Origin: Prostheceraeus crozeri
Lineage: Eukaryota > Platyhelminthes > Polycladida > Euryleptidae
Direction of reading: 5' to 3'
Length of the DNA stretch: 64,000 nt
Assembly (NCBI GenBank): GCA_907163375.1
Contig: CAJQUW010004437.1
Location: 1-64,000, forward strand
The notes under the pieces are model-generated. The model ran no database searches, had not been told where the DNA came from, and was given only the letters and a program-made list of their open reading frames with translations. The position numbers were made by a program, and so were the translations under genes. Position 1 is the first letter of the stretch. Each line of letters opens with the position of its first letter. Shown in pieces: positions 30,650 to 42,679 of this stretch.

Positions 30650-30737
30650 TCTACCATCGTTTATTCACATATGTATGCCAGATGTCATGATTACAGCTAA
30701 AAATGAATTGAATTGAAAAGTCCCTCTTCGATTTCAG

Positions 30738-31739
30738 GTACGGATGTAGTCTTTGCCTAGTCGCCGGATCCTACTCTCAGTCTGCTAGAAAAATGGTTTA
30801 TCCTATTGGGGGACCATTTACCTTGCGCACTCCTGCCATGCAGCACCATTTTGAACAATCAGCGACGTTACAAGCGCCCGTCTTTGGAGTGAAAGGTCCA
30901 ACGGAGCTGTCTGACATACAGTGCCAACAAGCGTTGCATATGATGTTATGCATTTAATTTATCTAGGAGTATCCAAGTCATTGTTGTGTGCTATTATTGC
31001 CAAACGGTTGGCTGACGTTGTGACATTATCGGAATTGACAGAGAAGGTCCCACATGACTTTCGTCGAAAACCACGGAAAATGTTGGGGGAGTTTGTTTTG
31101 TGGAAAGCACAGGAGCATAGGAACTTCCTGTTGTACATCGGTCCTATCGTATTGTCTATTATTTACGAACTCCAACCTACCACAACAGCATTGCAATTTT
31201 CGTCTCTTTTTCACATCTTAAGTGTGTTCACGTATGTTCTTTCCTCTGAGAAGATACCGGTGCAACATGTCAACCTATGCAAGCAGCTGATAACTGTTTC
31301 AACGTGTACCATGAGTACCCACGCACTATTTCATCTGCCTGATCAAGTCAAAAAGATGGGACCCCTTAACGCGACATCTACGACAGCTTTCGAAAACTTG
31401 AACAGACATTTGAAGCGTTCGATAACTGGAACTAAAGGACAGGTTCATCAAATACTTACTCGTTTTCTGAGAAGCCAAAGTTCTCAAATATCTAAAATGA
31501 GTGTTCGACAACCTCATGGGCTTGGTCATGTAAAAGGAATATCTTCCACAATGGAGTCAGTTTGCGCGAGTTTGTCTATCTATGCCTCGTTGTACGTAGA
31601 TCGTTTTTGTTCAAACGGTAAAGTGTTTCATTCCTTCCATTACGGGCGACGACTCAAGTGTTCTTCTTACTTTGCGTTTCTTGATTGTTATGAATTGTTT
31701 TATAAAAATAAAGTACATTTTCATGTCATCAGACTCTAA
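30738..31739 (+). CDS. CACTA-like transposase, C-terminal exon
   Basis: Follows the acceptor cttcgatttcag. It first reads YGCSLCLVAGSYSQSARKMVYPIGG in phase with the exon at 17692, then shifts one frame at about 30915-30922 into VAYDVMHLIYLGVSKSLL. The rest is open for about 270 codons: FRRKPRKMLGEFVLWKAQEHR, FLLYIGPIVLSIIY, HALFHLPDQVKKMGPL and FENLNRHLKRSITGTKG. The zinc-knuckle-like C..C pair and the D.MH motif are characteristic of animal EnSpm/CACTA-like transposases. The next 76 codons, in another frame to 31968 (NYKVLRKVHVGLSFLQS...), may be the displaced C terminus. Confidence 0.7.
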
Positions 31740-31968
31740 TATATACTGTGTTTGCCGCAACTACAAAGTTTTAAGAAAAGTTCATGTTGGTTTGTCGTTT
31801 CTTCAATCACCAACAGAGATTTTGGATTGTATATCACCATATTTTGTTCTTTCAAAAAATACCATTGTTTGCTACAACATAGATTTGTTTACTCATCATG
31901 CTATCATTTGCAAAAACTCGACTACGTTTTATGGTGTCAGGGTTTTGAAAAATTATGAACTTGAATGA

Positions 31969-33326
31969 TGTGTTCTCAGTTCTGTTATTTCTCTCTCATT
32001 CAATATAATTAGCAAAAACAGTCTGGCTTGTACTTACTGCTTGACTAAAAGTCTCAGAGTACCAAGTCAGTTGTTTATCACATATCATGCAAAAGCCGTA
32101 TATATTTTTTACCGAAATTTGCAACTCGCAATTGGCGATTCATGAAGACGCCTATCGTTAAAATTTTGGTACTGAACTTGATACATGGAGTTTTTATTAG
32201 CATACAGATTACACATTTCAAATAGGTGAACTCTCCGATTCAAGCCAGTCTGTTTCTTTAAATTGTGCTTTGTTCGGAAACTCGATATTGTAGAAAGACG
32301 TGATCGGTCAGTCAAGAATTGCAGTTTACTGAGCTGCATGAGACTTCTGACATTTCTTTTTGACACGTTTTTTCTGTATTTTTTCTTATGTCAATATGTG
32401 ATCTGATTCAGTTGAATTACAGTGCAGCTGTTTGATGTGGTGTTTTTAATCATTAAAGCTTGATTTCGTGATTAGAATATGATTCCCAAGCACGCTTCAT
32501 GGCTAAGTCAAATATAAATACAGATGTAAATTGTTTCAGATCTAATGGTTATAAACGGTATAAGCTTAGCAAATATTTCTTAAATGTCTACAATAGATTT
32601 GATAAGATCTACTAAGTTAAAGAAATATTTCTTAAATGTTTACAAAACGGTTTGATAGGATCTACTGGGTTTAAGAAATATTTCTTAAATGTTTAAAGAC
32701 GTTTTGTAAGATCTAAGAAGTTTAGCAAATATTTTTAAAATATTCCTTAAATGTTTAGAACTCTCTTGCCAAGTATTTGTTAAGTATTTTCTAAATTTTT
32801 TCGGACATTTTTTCTCGGGCTATGTATCTGTGAAGGCTAAAATCTTAAGTGAAGTTTGAAATAGTACTACACGCCAGAGAGCGAGAATGGACGAAGCCTG
32901 TTAGATTTTTCTGTAAGAATCTCCACTAACGGCGAACAGTATTCCAATTCTAAAAGTCCTATAAATCACAACCTGTACATTTTAAAAATCTCTTTCATAA
33001 AAAATGAATACAAGGTAAAGATAATCGCTGCCCACAGCGCTCTTCTTTATTATAAATTTTTGGTCTATCCTTTTTTTATGAAGATTGCCTTTCCTTTCTA
33101 TTCGTGCATCAACATCCTCTAAAGTTCGCAATCGTTTTGTTTGGCGATTAATTTCGTCAAAAACTTAAAGGAATCTTGAATTAAAGTATTCATATACATG
33201 TATGCTCCTCTTTTCATATTTCATTTTCTCGTACTTCGTTGTACTTTGAATCTAAAAGAATTACTCTCGCTCTGCGGTAAGATTCTCTATTTCAAACTTT
33301 GATTTTAAGTACTTAATTGAAATTGT

Positions 33327-33329
<3 letters not shown>
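31969..33329. other. Non-coding stretch with a degenerate AT-rich repeat
   Basis: At 32560-32800 a roughly 60-bp unit containing AAGAAATATTTCTTAAATG, TTTACAA and GATCTACT occurs about four times, each copy diverged. The tract ends with TTTTTTCTCGGGCTA. Nothing coding is seen. Confidence 0.55.

Positions 33330-33374
<45 letters not shown>
33330..33374. repeat. (GA)n microsatellite
   Basis: About 22 uninterrupted GA repeats. Confidence 0.95.
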
Positions 33375-33379
<5 letters not shown>

Positions 33380-33619
33380 TATATTTGAACCGAATGAGAA
33401 TCAAAAAATTACAACATGAACAGTTACAAAAATCAAATTACAAGTGAATCTTGCAGGTACACAAAATAAACACCAAAGAAAATGCGGAAAGTTATCACGG
33501 TCGAAAGTGTCCATTCAAATGTAGCAGATGCGAAATTGGAAAGCAATTCTGTCTACGAGTAGTTTTACAGAAAGGTACATTAATGCGTCTCAAGCTAGTT
33601 GATGGTATAAGCACATTAA

Positions 33620-33836
33620 TGACTTACTTCCTTATGATGTCTAGACAGGGATATTTCCCTATCCCCAGTCATGTCTAATGCATAGACTTCTATGTAATGG
33701 AAATTTGTATTTTGAATACCCATGACTTTGTGATATCTAAAAATTATAACTTAATAGCTAAGCCCATGAACTTGGTTCTCTTCTCTGATCCTTGCTTAAC
33801 ATAATCTGATAAACAGATACATAACAATACATAACA
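33620..33836 (+). repeat. 5' LTR of the Gypsy element
   Basis: Begins TGACTTACTTCC and ends CAATACATAACA (TG...CA form), directly before the gag part. Its partner is at 42767-42979. Confidence 0.8.
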
Positions 33837-34680
33837 ATGGCGACGGAAGAACGGTTGAACCTTGGGCGCAAAGAATCTGCGGAAGCCTGGCTAATATGCT
33901 TTGAAGCAAGAGCAAGAAGCAAAAAATGCATTGATGCTCCAGCTACATCTACAGACTTAGAAAAGACAGAGCTTACAGATTTGTTTTTGGCATCAGTGGG
34001 AACCGAATCACTTCAAATACTTAAAATGTTGGCCGCACCAATATCTGACTGTAGATATTCCAAATTCAAAAAGGCCATTATTCGACATATCGAGCCCAAA
34101 CAGAAGTTGCTGATAGCTGAGCGTAAAAAGTTTTGGCAAATGCGACAAATGCAGGAGAGGACGTAGAAAATTATTTACAAAGAATCCGTCTTGCTGCAAA
34201 AGAATGTAAGTTCGAGGAATTAGAAGAAAAGTTTGCTGCTGAAGAACTGACGAGAGTCCAACTGATCGCAGGGCTAACAGACAAATCGATGATGAATCGA
34301 GTTCTCAATTACCTTGAGACGAAGCCCCTTAGCACGTCAGATGAAGTCGTTGACTATATCAGGCGACAAATCGATTTGGGCAAATTCACTCAACAAGGAA
34401 CAAATCCAATCGGCGAAGTCCTGATGACCAGGAAGAAACAATTCGTGAAACGAAATGCCGATCATAGAGGGTCTTAAAAGAAAACATTTGCATACAACAA
34501 ATTCGACAAACGATCCGAAACAAAAAGTAAGGAAAGGTATAATAATAATTCTTTCAATTGTAGAAAATGTGGTCAGAAACATGGCTATCGCCAGTGCCCG
34601 GCCTTTGGCAAAACATGCAGTAAGTGTGGGGGCAAGAATCATTTCCACCAAGTATGCAGAAGCGGAATACATTCACTAGA
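33837..34680 (+). pseudogene. Gypsy gag part, with zinc knuckle
   Basis: Starts with ATG directly after the 5' LTR. The helical gag-like region is followed by a CCHC-type zinc-knuckle region near 34560-34640. Fossil copy, broken. Confidence 0.7.
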
Positions 34681-34717
34681 AGGTGAGGCAACAAATAGTC
34701 CTTTTGATAGATATTTA

Positions 34718-35915
34718 TTGATGACAACGGAAAATCAAAATGAAAACAAGTATAGAAAACTATTAAATCTAGCTGGTTGCTCTATTGACTTTCAAGTCGA
34801 TACAGGTTCGCCTGTTAGTAGTATAAATGTAAATCATTTAAATCAAATGCCTGGAGCAAGGGAAAAACCTGATCTTTCTGATTTTGGCGGGTCACAAGTA
34901 CGTTTCGAAGGCTGCATTAAGATTGTAATGACGAAGACTAAGTTGCCAGAAACATTTTGGGTGACAAAACAAGGGCCTGCGGTTCTTGGAAGAGACTTGA
35001 TTGCTTCTCTTAAATTGTTACCCGAAGTCATTAGTGCTCTATATGAAGACGAGTTGCCAGAAATATCATTAAAACTAAAACATGATGTCGAACCAATAAG
35101 AATTCCTGCAAGAAGAATAGCATATGCATTAGAAGAGCCTACCAAAATGGAAATACATAAAATGGAGTCTACTGGAGTCTTGACAAAAATTAAAGATTCT
35201 GAATGGGCCTTCCCAATTGTTCCAGTGGTCAAAGGAAAAACTGAAAATGGGAGCATAAAGATTCGTATCACAGGTGATTTCAAGTTGTTAAATCGCCAAC
35301 TTCAAATACCTATCGTCCATATGCCTACAAGAGAAAAACTATTCCAGATTATCAAAGGTGCAAAATATTTTAGTGTTATCGACTTAGAATCAGCTTACCA
35401 CCAACTAAAGCTATCGGAAGCGAGCAAAACGTATACAACAATTACTACTCCATGGGGAATGTATCGTTACAATTTCCTGCCTCAAGGAATATAATCAGCT
35501 CCTGGAGAGTTTCAGATAGTAATGGAACGCTTGACTGAAGGTATGAGTGGTGTAGCATGTTATTATGACGATATACTAATTGTAGGTAAAACTGAAGAAG
35601 AATTGAGTGAACGTACAGAAAGACTTACGAGAAAGCTCTACTCAGTTGGTTTGAAGGTAAACCCAAACAAATCAAAATTCAAAATGAAATCAGTTATCTT
35701 CTTGGGACATTGCTTATAAGAAGAAGGGATTAGTATTGATCCTAGGAAATCTGAAGCTATTACCAAATGCTCAAAGCCATCTTCAAAAGAAGAATTATCA
35801 AGTTTTTTGGGAATAACAAAATTTTACACTTCATTTATACGAGACTTTTCAACAATAACTGCTCCATTGTATGATCTTCTAAAAGGTGTGAGTGTATTTT
35901 TATGGACAACTGAAA
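34718..35915 (+). pseudogene. Gypsy protease and reverse transcriptase parts
   Basis: A retropepsin-like segment (DTGS near 34800) is followed by the Gypsy-type reverse transcriptase from about 35090. It is interrupted by the piggyBac element at 35920. Fossil copy, broken. Confidence 0.8.
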
Positions 35916-35919
35916 TTAA
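35916..35919 (+). repeat. TTAA left of piggyBac-1
   Basis: TTAA target duplication, repeated at 36931-36934. Confidence 0.9.
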
Positions 35920-36930
35920 CCCTTAGGATACCAAGGGTGATTTTAAAAATCACTTTGACAAAACATCGATAATTATAATCAAACGGCTGATCTTCTTGAC
36001 TTCAATTTATTTGACTTTTCCAGAAGTTTCTAAACTTACATTCACAGCACCTTTGCGCGATCTGAATCTCACTCAGTCTTATTCTATAATATGACATTTT
36101 CCGAATGAACAAATCATTTCATCGTAATGACAGGCAGACAAACGCAACGTCAATTTCTATTGGTTCAAGAAGTGGCTCGATTATTTGAAGAGACGGACAG
36201 TGAAGACAGTGACATACATGTAGATATCAGACAGTCAGAAGATGAAATTCCAGGTCCAGAATATAGAAGAAATACGTGGACAAATGCAGAGCGATTATTC
36301 AGATGCTGTTGATGAACTTGGTGATACTGGTGGTGTGCAAGATTCTGGCTGTGATTTACGTGACAAGAATAACAAGGTATGGACTACCAATGCTCCTGCT
36401 CAAACTGGGCGTCGCAGCAGTGCAGACGTTTTGTGAGAAGAAGGTGGTGTCCCTGCACGACATGCTGTAAAAGATTCCATTCTTGAAATTTTTGAATTAT
36501 TCTATTGAAAATCCACGACTACAAGGTAAATCTCGGGTGCCGATTGGTACTGAAAATGCAGGAGATCGCGATTTACAAAAGTTCCGATGCCAGCGCTGCA
36601 AAGAAGCTGGGAAATCAGCCAGATCAGCCAATCTAACTGCAAAAGCATGCGAGGTCTGTGAACGACCAGTTTGTGGCAAGCATTCCCAAGTTATTGAAGT
36701 TGTTTGTTTGTGACTGTGAATCCTGTGACTCTTGTGAATCTTGTGACATTCTTTTGACGATTATGACCCTACAACGAATTATGCGATAGAAATGGTCCAA
36801 GTTACATGTAAAAATTACATGAGTGTGAATTTTTGTTCAACACATAATAAATATAATAGAATAAATGTTGTGATTTTTATAATCACCCTCGGTATCCTAA
36901 AGGATAAAACCGACCTTCGTATCCTAAGGG
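35920..36930 (+). mobile_element. piggyBac-1, internally deleted, inside the Gypsy element
   Basis: Ends CCCTTAGGATACC and its inverse, within TTAA duplications. A second copy of the end word (GGTATCCTAAAGG) lies just inside the right end. The 1.0-kb interior keeps only the two ends of a transposase: an acidic N-terminal frame (36127-36312, MTGRQTQRQFLL...EETDSEDSD) and the C-terminal cysteine-rich domain (about 36575-36713, FRCQRCKEAGKSARS ... CEVCERPVCGKH). The catalytic centre is missing, so it depends on a transposase supplied in trans. Confidence 0.9.
36575..36713 (+). pseudogene. piggyBac-1 transposase C-terminal cysteine-rich domain
   Basis: C..C...G followed by C..C..PVC..H, the zinc-binding pattern that ends piggyBac transposases and recognises the element ends. 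The frame ends with a natural stop at 36711-36713. Only this domain and an N-terminal piece remain. Confidence 0.75.
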
Positions 36931-36934
36931 TTAA
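36931..36934 (+). repeat. TTAA right of piggyBac-1
   Basis: Partner of 35916-35919. Confidence 0.9.
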
Positions 36935-38620
36935 CAATTATTGGAAAGCACTTATGACAGCTTTGAAAACTGCTCCAATTTTGGTTCCATTTGATACTAA
37001 AGAACCTGTGGTCTTGACAACTGATGCAAGCCTACGTGGTTTAGGTGCAGTACTATCACAAAACAATCGTCCAGTGGCATTCGCATCGAAAAGTTATCTC
37101 CTACACAACAAAAATACTCAATCCTTGAAAAAGAAGCAATGGCATTCTTTTGGGCAACCACACAAAAGTTTCCATTGTACTTAAAAGGTCGACATTTTAT
37201 CTGGGAAACTGACCATCAACCTCTGGAGAAACTGTTGAGTACTGATACAGTTCTATCGAAGATTGCTTCATCGAGAATCCATCGATGGGCAAGAGCTTTA
37301 ATGCCTTACACATACTCCATTGCTGGAAAGAGATCTCGTGAAATACCAGTTGCAGATGGTTTATCAAGAATTCCAGACGAAAATTATGATGGACAAGATG
37401 ATGATTCAGAATATGTTGCTATGCTAGAATGCAATCCAATATTGCAAAGTGATATTCGAAACCATACAGCTGAGGCGATTGACATTCAAGATGTCATCAA
37501 ACACATTAGTCAAGGAAAGCAACTTCGGAAAGGGCCTTTCTATCCGTTGAGAAATGAGTTATCTGTGCATGACGATATTCTATTCTTTGGAAATCAACCA
37601 TGCATCCCAACATCACTAAGAGAAAGAGCTCTAAATCTGCTACATTCAGGTCATCCTGGTATTGTTCAGATGAAGAATTTAGCAAGATCTTGGATGTACT
37701 GGCCTGGTATTAACAAAGACTGTGAGAAAGCGGTTAGATCGTGTTCTATTTGTCAATCTAAGAAATCAACACAAGTGACGTGTGAATATAAGAGCTGGCC
37801 AGAGACAAAAGCTTACGGTGATAGAATTCACATAGATTTTCTTGGTCCAATCGATCATTGTATGATCCTAATTTTGGTCGATGACTTTACTGGATGGATT
37901 GATGCGTACTATTCAAAGTACATTACAGCTTCAGATGCAATTAAAATGCTCAGAAAATCAATCTCGAGATTTGGAGTCCCATCGACTATAGTCAGTGACA
38001 ATGGTCCTCAGTTCGCCTCTAAAGAAGTTCATGATTGGTTTGCAAGTATTGATGTTGCTCATCTATTTAGCCCACCATATCATCCAGCTTCGAACGGTCG
38101 CGCTGAAAGGGCTGTCAGATCATTCAAAGAGAAAGAGAGGACACTGAAAGATATAAAAGACTTTCAGAGAAGGATAGATAATATACTATTATCATTGAAT
38201 TCAGGTTCTGGAGCTGATCTAAAGATGTTTGGAAGAAAGCTCTGGACACCCGTAATAAAGGATGTGAAGTATGAAGGAAGAAATCCAAGCTGTAAGACAC
38301 CTCTTTGGTATAGAGTATTCAGCAAGGAAGATTCATTTTGGGAGAGAGGCATGGCAGTGAACCCTAAAGAACAATGTGTAGAAGGAGAAGATTTGCAAGG
38401 AAACGAATGGAGAAGATCGAAGAATCATGTGAAAGAAAGAAAGGAATTACATAGTGGAAAAGAAACGATTGAGCCTGATGAAAGAGACTTAGACAGTGAA
38501 GAAGATATAAAGCCTGAGAGTGGTGGCAGTACAGAGGAAAACCAAAGTACATCATATCCAGCAGAGATACGGCGCTCTACGAGAATTCGGAAACCCGTTG
38601 ATAGATATACACCAGGATAG
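36935..38620 (+). pseudogene. Gypsy RNase H and integrase parts
   Basis: RNase H-like segment (about 36990-37360) followed by integrase: HHCC zinc region near 37640-37760, a DDE core at about 37800-38110, and a basic C terminus. Fossil copy, broken. Confidence 0.8.
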
Positions 38621-38657
38621 ATCTCGGACCTCTTGATTTTATTCTTGATTTTATTTT

Positions 38658-38661
38658 TTAA
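38658..38661 (+). repeat. TTAA left of piggyBac-2
   Basis: TTAA before the terminal CGGTTCGTGTACGT. The right counterpart (42733-42736) reads TTGT, so the duplication is imperfect. Confidence 0.5.
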
Positions 38662-39019
38662 CGGTTCGTGTACGTCCAATTATTTTTATAGTTGTGTACG
38701 TTGCGGGGTGTTGTACACCCCAACTCATTTTTATTCATTATTAACGTCTTTTTCCGCGCCAACTGTAAAGCAAAATACAAAATAGAATCCTTTGCTTCCT
38801 TTGACATCATAATGTCTTGTTTCACTGCCAACTCAGCTGACTGACTGACTCAACTCGCCAATCAAAAAGCTTCCTATTGTTCTGGTGCTTCTATCGCTAA
38901 GCGACGTCGCCGGGATCCTTCGGGCAACAGTGTTAAAGAATGGACCAATTAAATTTCGCGATCTAATCAATCCCTTGCTGGTAACTTGAAACTAATCATT
39001 TGATGAAGAACACTTCGTG

Positions 39020-41355
39020 ATGGAACGATCTCACCCGAGAAGAGCAAAGCTTGAAGCAGAGCGGCGGCTTTTTACTCAAGAAGAGGAAGAAGATCAATTT
39101 GAAGACGAGTTTCAAGATGACGATTATGCCACTTTAGAAACTCTGCCTAATGAAACCATCGAATATACCGACGAGGGAAGCATTGTAGAAGCGCACGATG
39201 ATGTACTTGCCGAGGAAGACGTCCATGTTGCTATTGATTCTGACTCGTCAGAATCGGGTGACGAAGTTGAAGGCAATGATGTTCTTACAGCTCCAAGTGG
39301 GATGACGTGGACAAGACGGATGGAACACAACACAACTGCTGGGCGTATTCCGGAGCGAAATGTCATTCGAGTTAAGCAAGGTTTCAAATGCGGTTTAAAC
39401 CCAGCCACAAAGAGAGAAGCGTTTTTGATTACGTTTGATGCCATCATCGACCTCGTCGTACACTACACCAATCTCTACGGGCGCCGAAATTACTCTGAAG
39501 CCTGGAAGAACACTTCAAGAATAGAGATGGAAGCTTTCCTCGGTATACATATACTTGCTGGTGAGTAAACATTTTGTTATTATTATTTTTAATTTTGTCA
39601 AATAAATCATTAGTTGCTTGTAGTCCATAGTAATCAAAGTTAAACCACTGCAAATTTCATATTCATTTTCTAATTTCCTTCAAACTAATTTGTATTTACT
39701 TATACCGTAACTGTATAAAGAAATTTGCTAAATAACCAACAATACGAGTATAAGAGTATATAAGCACGTAAATTTATGTTTGCACTTATTACTTGTAATT
39801 GCACATAAAATGATTTGAAGTATAATAAATTAAATGAAATTGGAAGGAAATTATAGGATGGTTTGCAATGGTGTTTTGCCGATTTCTGTAGCTTGTTTGC
39901 ATTTTCACATCTTCTCTAATTCTTCAGGAGCATTGAAAGCACATCACCGCAAAGCAAGAGAACTATGGCAACTTGTTGATGGCATACCAGCTTGCAGAGC
40001 GGCAATGAGCTACGAACGATTTACCCAAATAAAAAGTTGCTTGCGATTTGATGACACAAGGAGGAGGAATCGGGATGACAAACTTGCCCCAGTATCATCC
40101 GTGGTTGAACACATGAACAGAGTGCTCCATGAAATTTACATACCATCATCTTTTCTGGTTGTGGATGAGATGCTTGTCGAGTACCATGGAAGAGTTGCTT
40201 TCAAGCAATATATCCCAACTAAACCCGGCAAGTTTGGGATAAAGATTTATTGGTAAGTATAGACTGACATAACAATTTTGGTATTTCAGTCGGTGCATTT
40301 ACTTTGTTGCAATATGATATCAAAAATTTTAATAGGACGAGAGTATATGATAAATATTTCATACAACTTTATCTTTAGCAACTTTCCCATGCATAAATGA
40401 ATAAATACAATTATTTTCAAAATGCTTTGTAAACCCTGTTCGACTAATACCATTTTGTTTTATAGAAATGTATGTTTTTCTACTTTTTAGGGCAGTGGAT
40501 AATTCGAACACAATGCCGCTATCCTCAGTTGTTTACGTTGGTGAACAAACGCTCTCTGCAGAAGATCGAGCTGGAACCTCTTCCATTGGTGAGGCGTTGG
40601 TCATGAAATTGTGCAAGAACTACTTATGTGCGTCGCGGAATGTCACAGGAGACAATTTTTTCACGTCCATGCCGCTCGTCAACAACTTACTGACTTGCAA
40701 AACAACGTACGTTGGAACTATACGACGAAACAAGCGCGATCTTCCCCCTCAATGCAAGGATCTTGACGGCCGTCAGAGAGGAGACAGCAAACACTATTAC
40801 AATGATAACAACACGACGCTCTGTTCCTTTTGGGATAAGGGACAATCTCCAGTCCTTCTCGTGTCATCAATGCACGGCGTGCAAAACGATCTGCAAGATA
40901 CGAAGCCAGATATCGTGGAATTCTACAATTCCACCAAATCTGGGGTCGACAATCTCGACAAGCTCGTCAGAAATTTTTCCAGCAAGTGAAAGTGCACGAG
41001 ATGGCCTTACGGAGTTTTTTTTACGTACGTGGATGTAGCAGTGATCGTTGCCATGCGCTTGACAGATGCGGAAAACCACTACACATTCAAAAAGGAACTT
41101 GCATACGAATTGCTCCTACCGTTGGTGAGAGCAAGAGCACAGTTGCCCAACATTCGTGCTCCATTGCAAGAGTGTATGAAAATGGTGGGAGTTGACATCG
41201 CCAACAATAGAAGTGTGCCACCCTCCTCAGTCCGCCAAGCTCGATGCGCCTTCTGCAGCAGGAACCAAGATCGAAAGACGACCATACGGTGTGACTCGTG
41301 TTCATCCTTCGTTTGCTCCGCACACATCATCAAGTGTTGTCCAATGTGCAAATGA
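39020..41355 (+). CDS. piggyBac-2 transposase, three exons, one in-frame TGA
   Basis: Exon 1 39020-39560 (acidic N terminus, then KREAFLITFDAIIDLVVHYTN), donor gctg|gtgagt. Exon 2 39927-40252 (GALKAHHRKARELW ... VVDEMLVEYHG), donor attg|gtaagt. Exon 3 40491-41355. Phases 1 and 2 match at the two junctions. The catalytic aspartates are present: D in VVDEML, D in VTGDNFFTS, and both D in GVDNLDKL. The C-terminal cysteine-rich domain (CAFCSRNQDRKTTIRC ... CCPMCK) is intact. A single TGA at 40987-40989 interrupts exon 3 where the family has an arginine-rich 'RKt.RWP' stretch; the frame resumes at once with KCTRWPYGVFF. Confidence 0.85.
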
Positions 41356-41546
41356 CTGTTCCTTCACAACATTTGATTGTCATGTGTTCATTTCTGTTAT
41401 TCCATCTTTATGATGATTCGAAACGTTATTCACGTAATCTGTATGTATCCTTGGGTGTACAACACCCCGCAACGTACACAACTATAAAATGTTTGTCAAC
41501 AAGTTCTCTTTTAAATATTTACCCAAAAACTTCCGGAACCAAAAAC

Positions 41547-41558
41547 TTCCGTAGATAT
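41547..41558 (+). repeat. 12-bp target duplication (TTCCGTAGATAT), left of the PLE palindrome
   Basis: TTCCGTAGATAT here and at 42668-42679. The 40 bp from 41559 to 41598 lie between it and the symmetric arms. Confidence 0.75.
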
Positions 41559-41655
41559 CAGCAAGTTGAAATTATCCCTTAGCAGCATTTTCTCATAAAT
41601 CCAAAAGAAAAACACACCAGTGTAATATAGCCAAAGCTGCTGTATTAATAAAATT

Positions 41656-41690
41656 CTCAAATTTTCGCGGACAACCGCCTTGTTCAAGAG
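41656..41690 (-). ncRNA. Hammerhead-like motif, left arm
   Basis: Minus strand: CTC, TTGAACAAG, GCGG-ttgt-CCGC (helix II), GAAAA, TTT, GAG. Same layout as in PLE-1 and PLE-A, but with weak helix I and a non-canonical left core. Confidence 0.35.
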
Positions 41691-42575
41691 TGCACGAGGA
41701 ATGAACTAAGTAAGCGAGCGCGCTGACGACCGCTTATTCAGCAGAGGGTCACGTGATCGACATCGGCGCAGACAGCGAGACGGCAGTACATGGGTGCAAG
41801 CGCACTCATGAACAGCAAAGGGTAAATGACAGGATAAGAAAAAGGAAGTTTAAAATACAATGTCCTTCAGCTCCTCACGTTCCTGACGGGAATTGATGCT
41901 GGGCTGCCTCTTTTTTATTTCTATAGCCTCAAGTATTCTCAGCGATGTCAATTGATGCTCATGGCTAAGTATTTCTGTTTGAAAACTGCTTTTACAAGTA
42001 AGTTTATGTTTGAAAACTGAGCTGCTGCTCGAATTTATGTGTTCACGCACCCTGATGTGGAGAGGCCGAATAGTGCTGCCAATATACAACTTACCACAGC
42101 TGCTACACTTCATCTGGATCCATCCATCACATTCATCCTCCACATCATCCAGATGAAGTGTAGCAGCTGTGGTAAGTTGTATATTGGCAGCACTATTCGG
42201 CCTCTCCACATCAGGGTGCGTGAACACATAAATTCGAGCAGCAGCTCAGTTTTCAAACATAAACTTACTTGTAAAAGCAGTTTTCAAACAGAAATACTTA
42301 GCCATGAGCATTAATTGACATCGCTGAGAATACTTGAGGCTATAGAAATAAAAAAGAGGCAGCCCAGCATCAATTCCCGTCAGGAACGTGAGGAGCTGAA
42401 GGACATTGTATTTTAAACTTCCTTTTTCTTATCCTGTCATTTACCCTTTGCTGTTCATGAGTGCGCTTGCACCCATGTACTGCCGTCTCGCTGTCTGCGC
42501 CGATGTCGATCACGTGACCCTCTGCTGAATAAGCGGTCGTCAGCGCGCTCGCTTACTTAGTTCATTCCTCGTGCA

Positions 42576-42610
42576 CTCTTGAACAAGGCGGTTGTCCGCG
42601 AAAATTTGAG
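42576..42610 (+). ncRNA. Hammerhead-like motif, right arm
   Basis: Exact mirror of 41656-41690. Confidence 0.35.
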
Positions 42611-42667
42611 AATTTTATTAATACAGCAGCTTTGGCTATATTACACTGGTGTGTTTTTCTTTTGGAT

Positions 42668-42679
42668 TTCCGTAGATAT
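42668..42679 (+). repeat. 12-bp target duplication, right of the PLE palindrome
   Basis: TTCCGTAGATAT, partner of 41547-41558. Confidence 0.75.

Larger units (their letters stand above)
6984..31968 (+). pseudogene. EnSpm/CACTA-like transposase gene, multi-exon, split by nested insertions
   Basis: Separate coding blocks at 6984-7705 plus 17082-17135, 17518-17692 and 30738-31739 read as parts of one protein. The second and third blocks join in phase: GCG-AG | gtgggt, then ttcag | G-TAC. The joined sequence runs through FVGAGKPDWPPML, an ADMPAKASIMNIQAFN segment and RYGCSLCLVAG, then a 'D.MH..YLGVSK' motif, 'FRRKPRKM...WKAQEHRNFLLY' and 'HALFHLPDQVKKMGPL'. This is the motif order of animal EnSpm/CACTA-like transposases. 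The central catalytic exon expected between the first and second blocks is not found. There is a one-base frame change at about 7195 and another at about 30920, so it is probably a relic transposon gene. The final intron is 13 kb of other elements. Confidence 0.65.
41599..42667. mobile_element. Palindromic PLE remnant (two 3' ends head to head)
   Basis: Arms of about 520 bp are nearly perfect inverted copies around a spacer of about 27 bp (42120-42146). Each arm encodes, reading outwards, the C terminus of a PLE GIY-YIG endonuclease (QMKCSSCGKLYIGSTIRP, RVREHINSS ... RQEREELKDIVF). Each ends with a 3' UTR that holds a hammerhead-like motif (41656-41690 and 42576-42610). The insertion is flanked by a 12-bp duplication. 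It has no reverse transcriptase. Confidence 0.85.

Noticed and set aside
42120-42314. Plus-strand GIY-YIG-like frame reading through the centre of the PLE palindrome
   Set aside because: Only the outward-reading halves are real; frames crossing the spacer are mirror artefacts.
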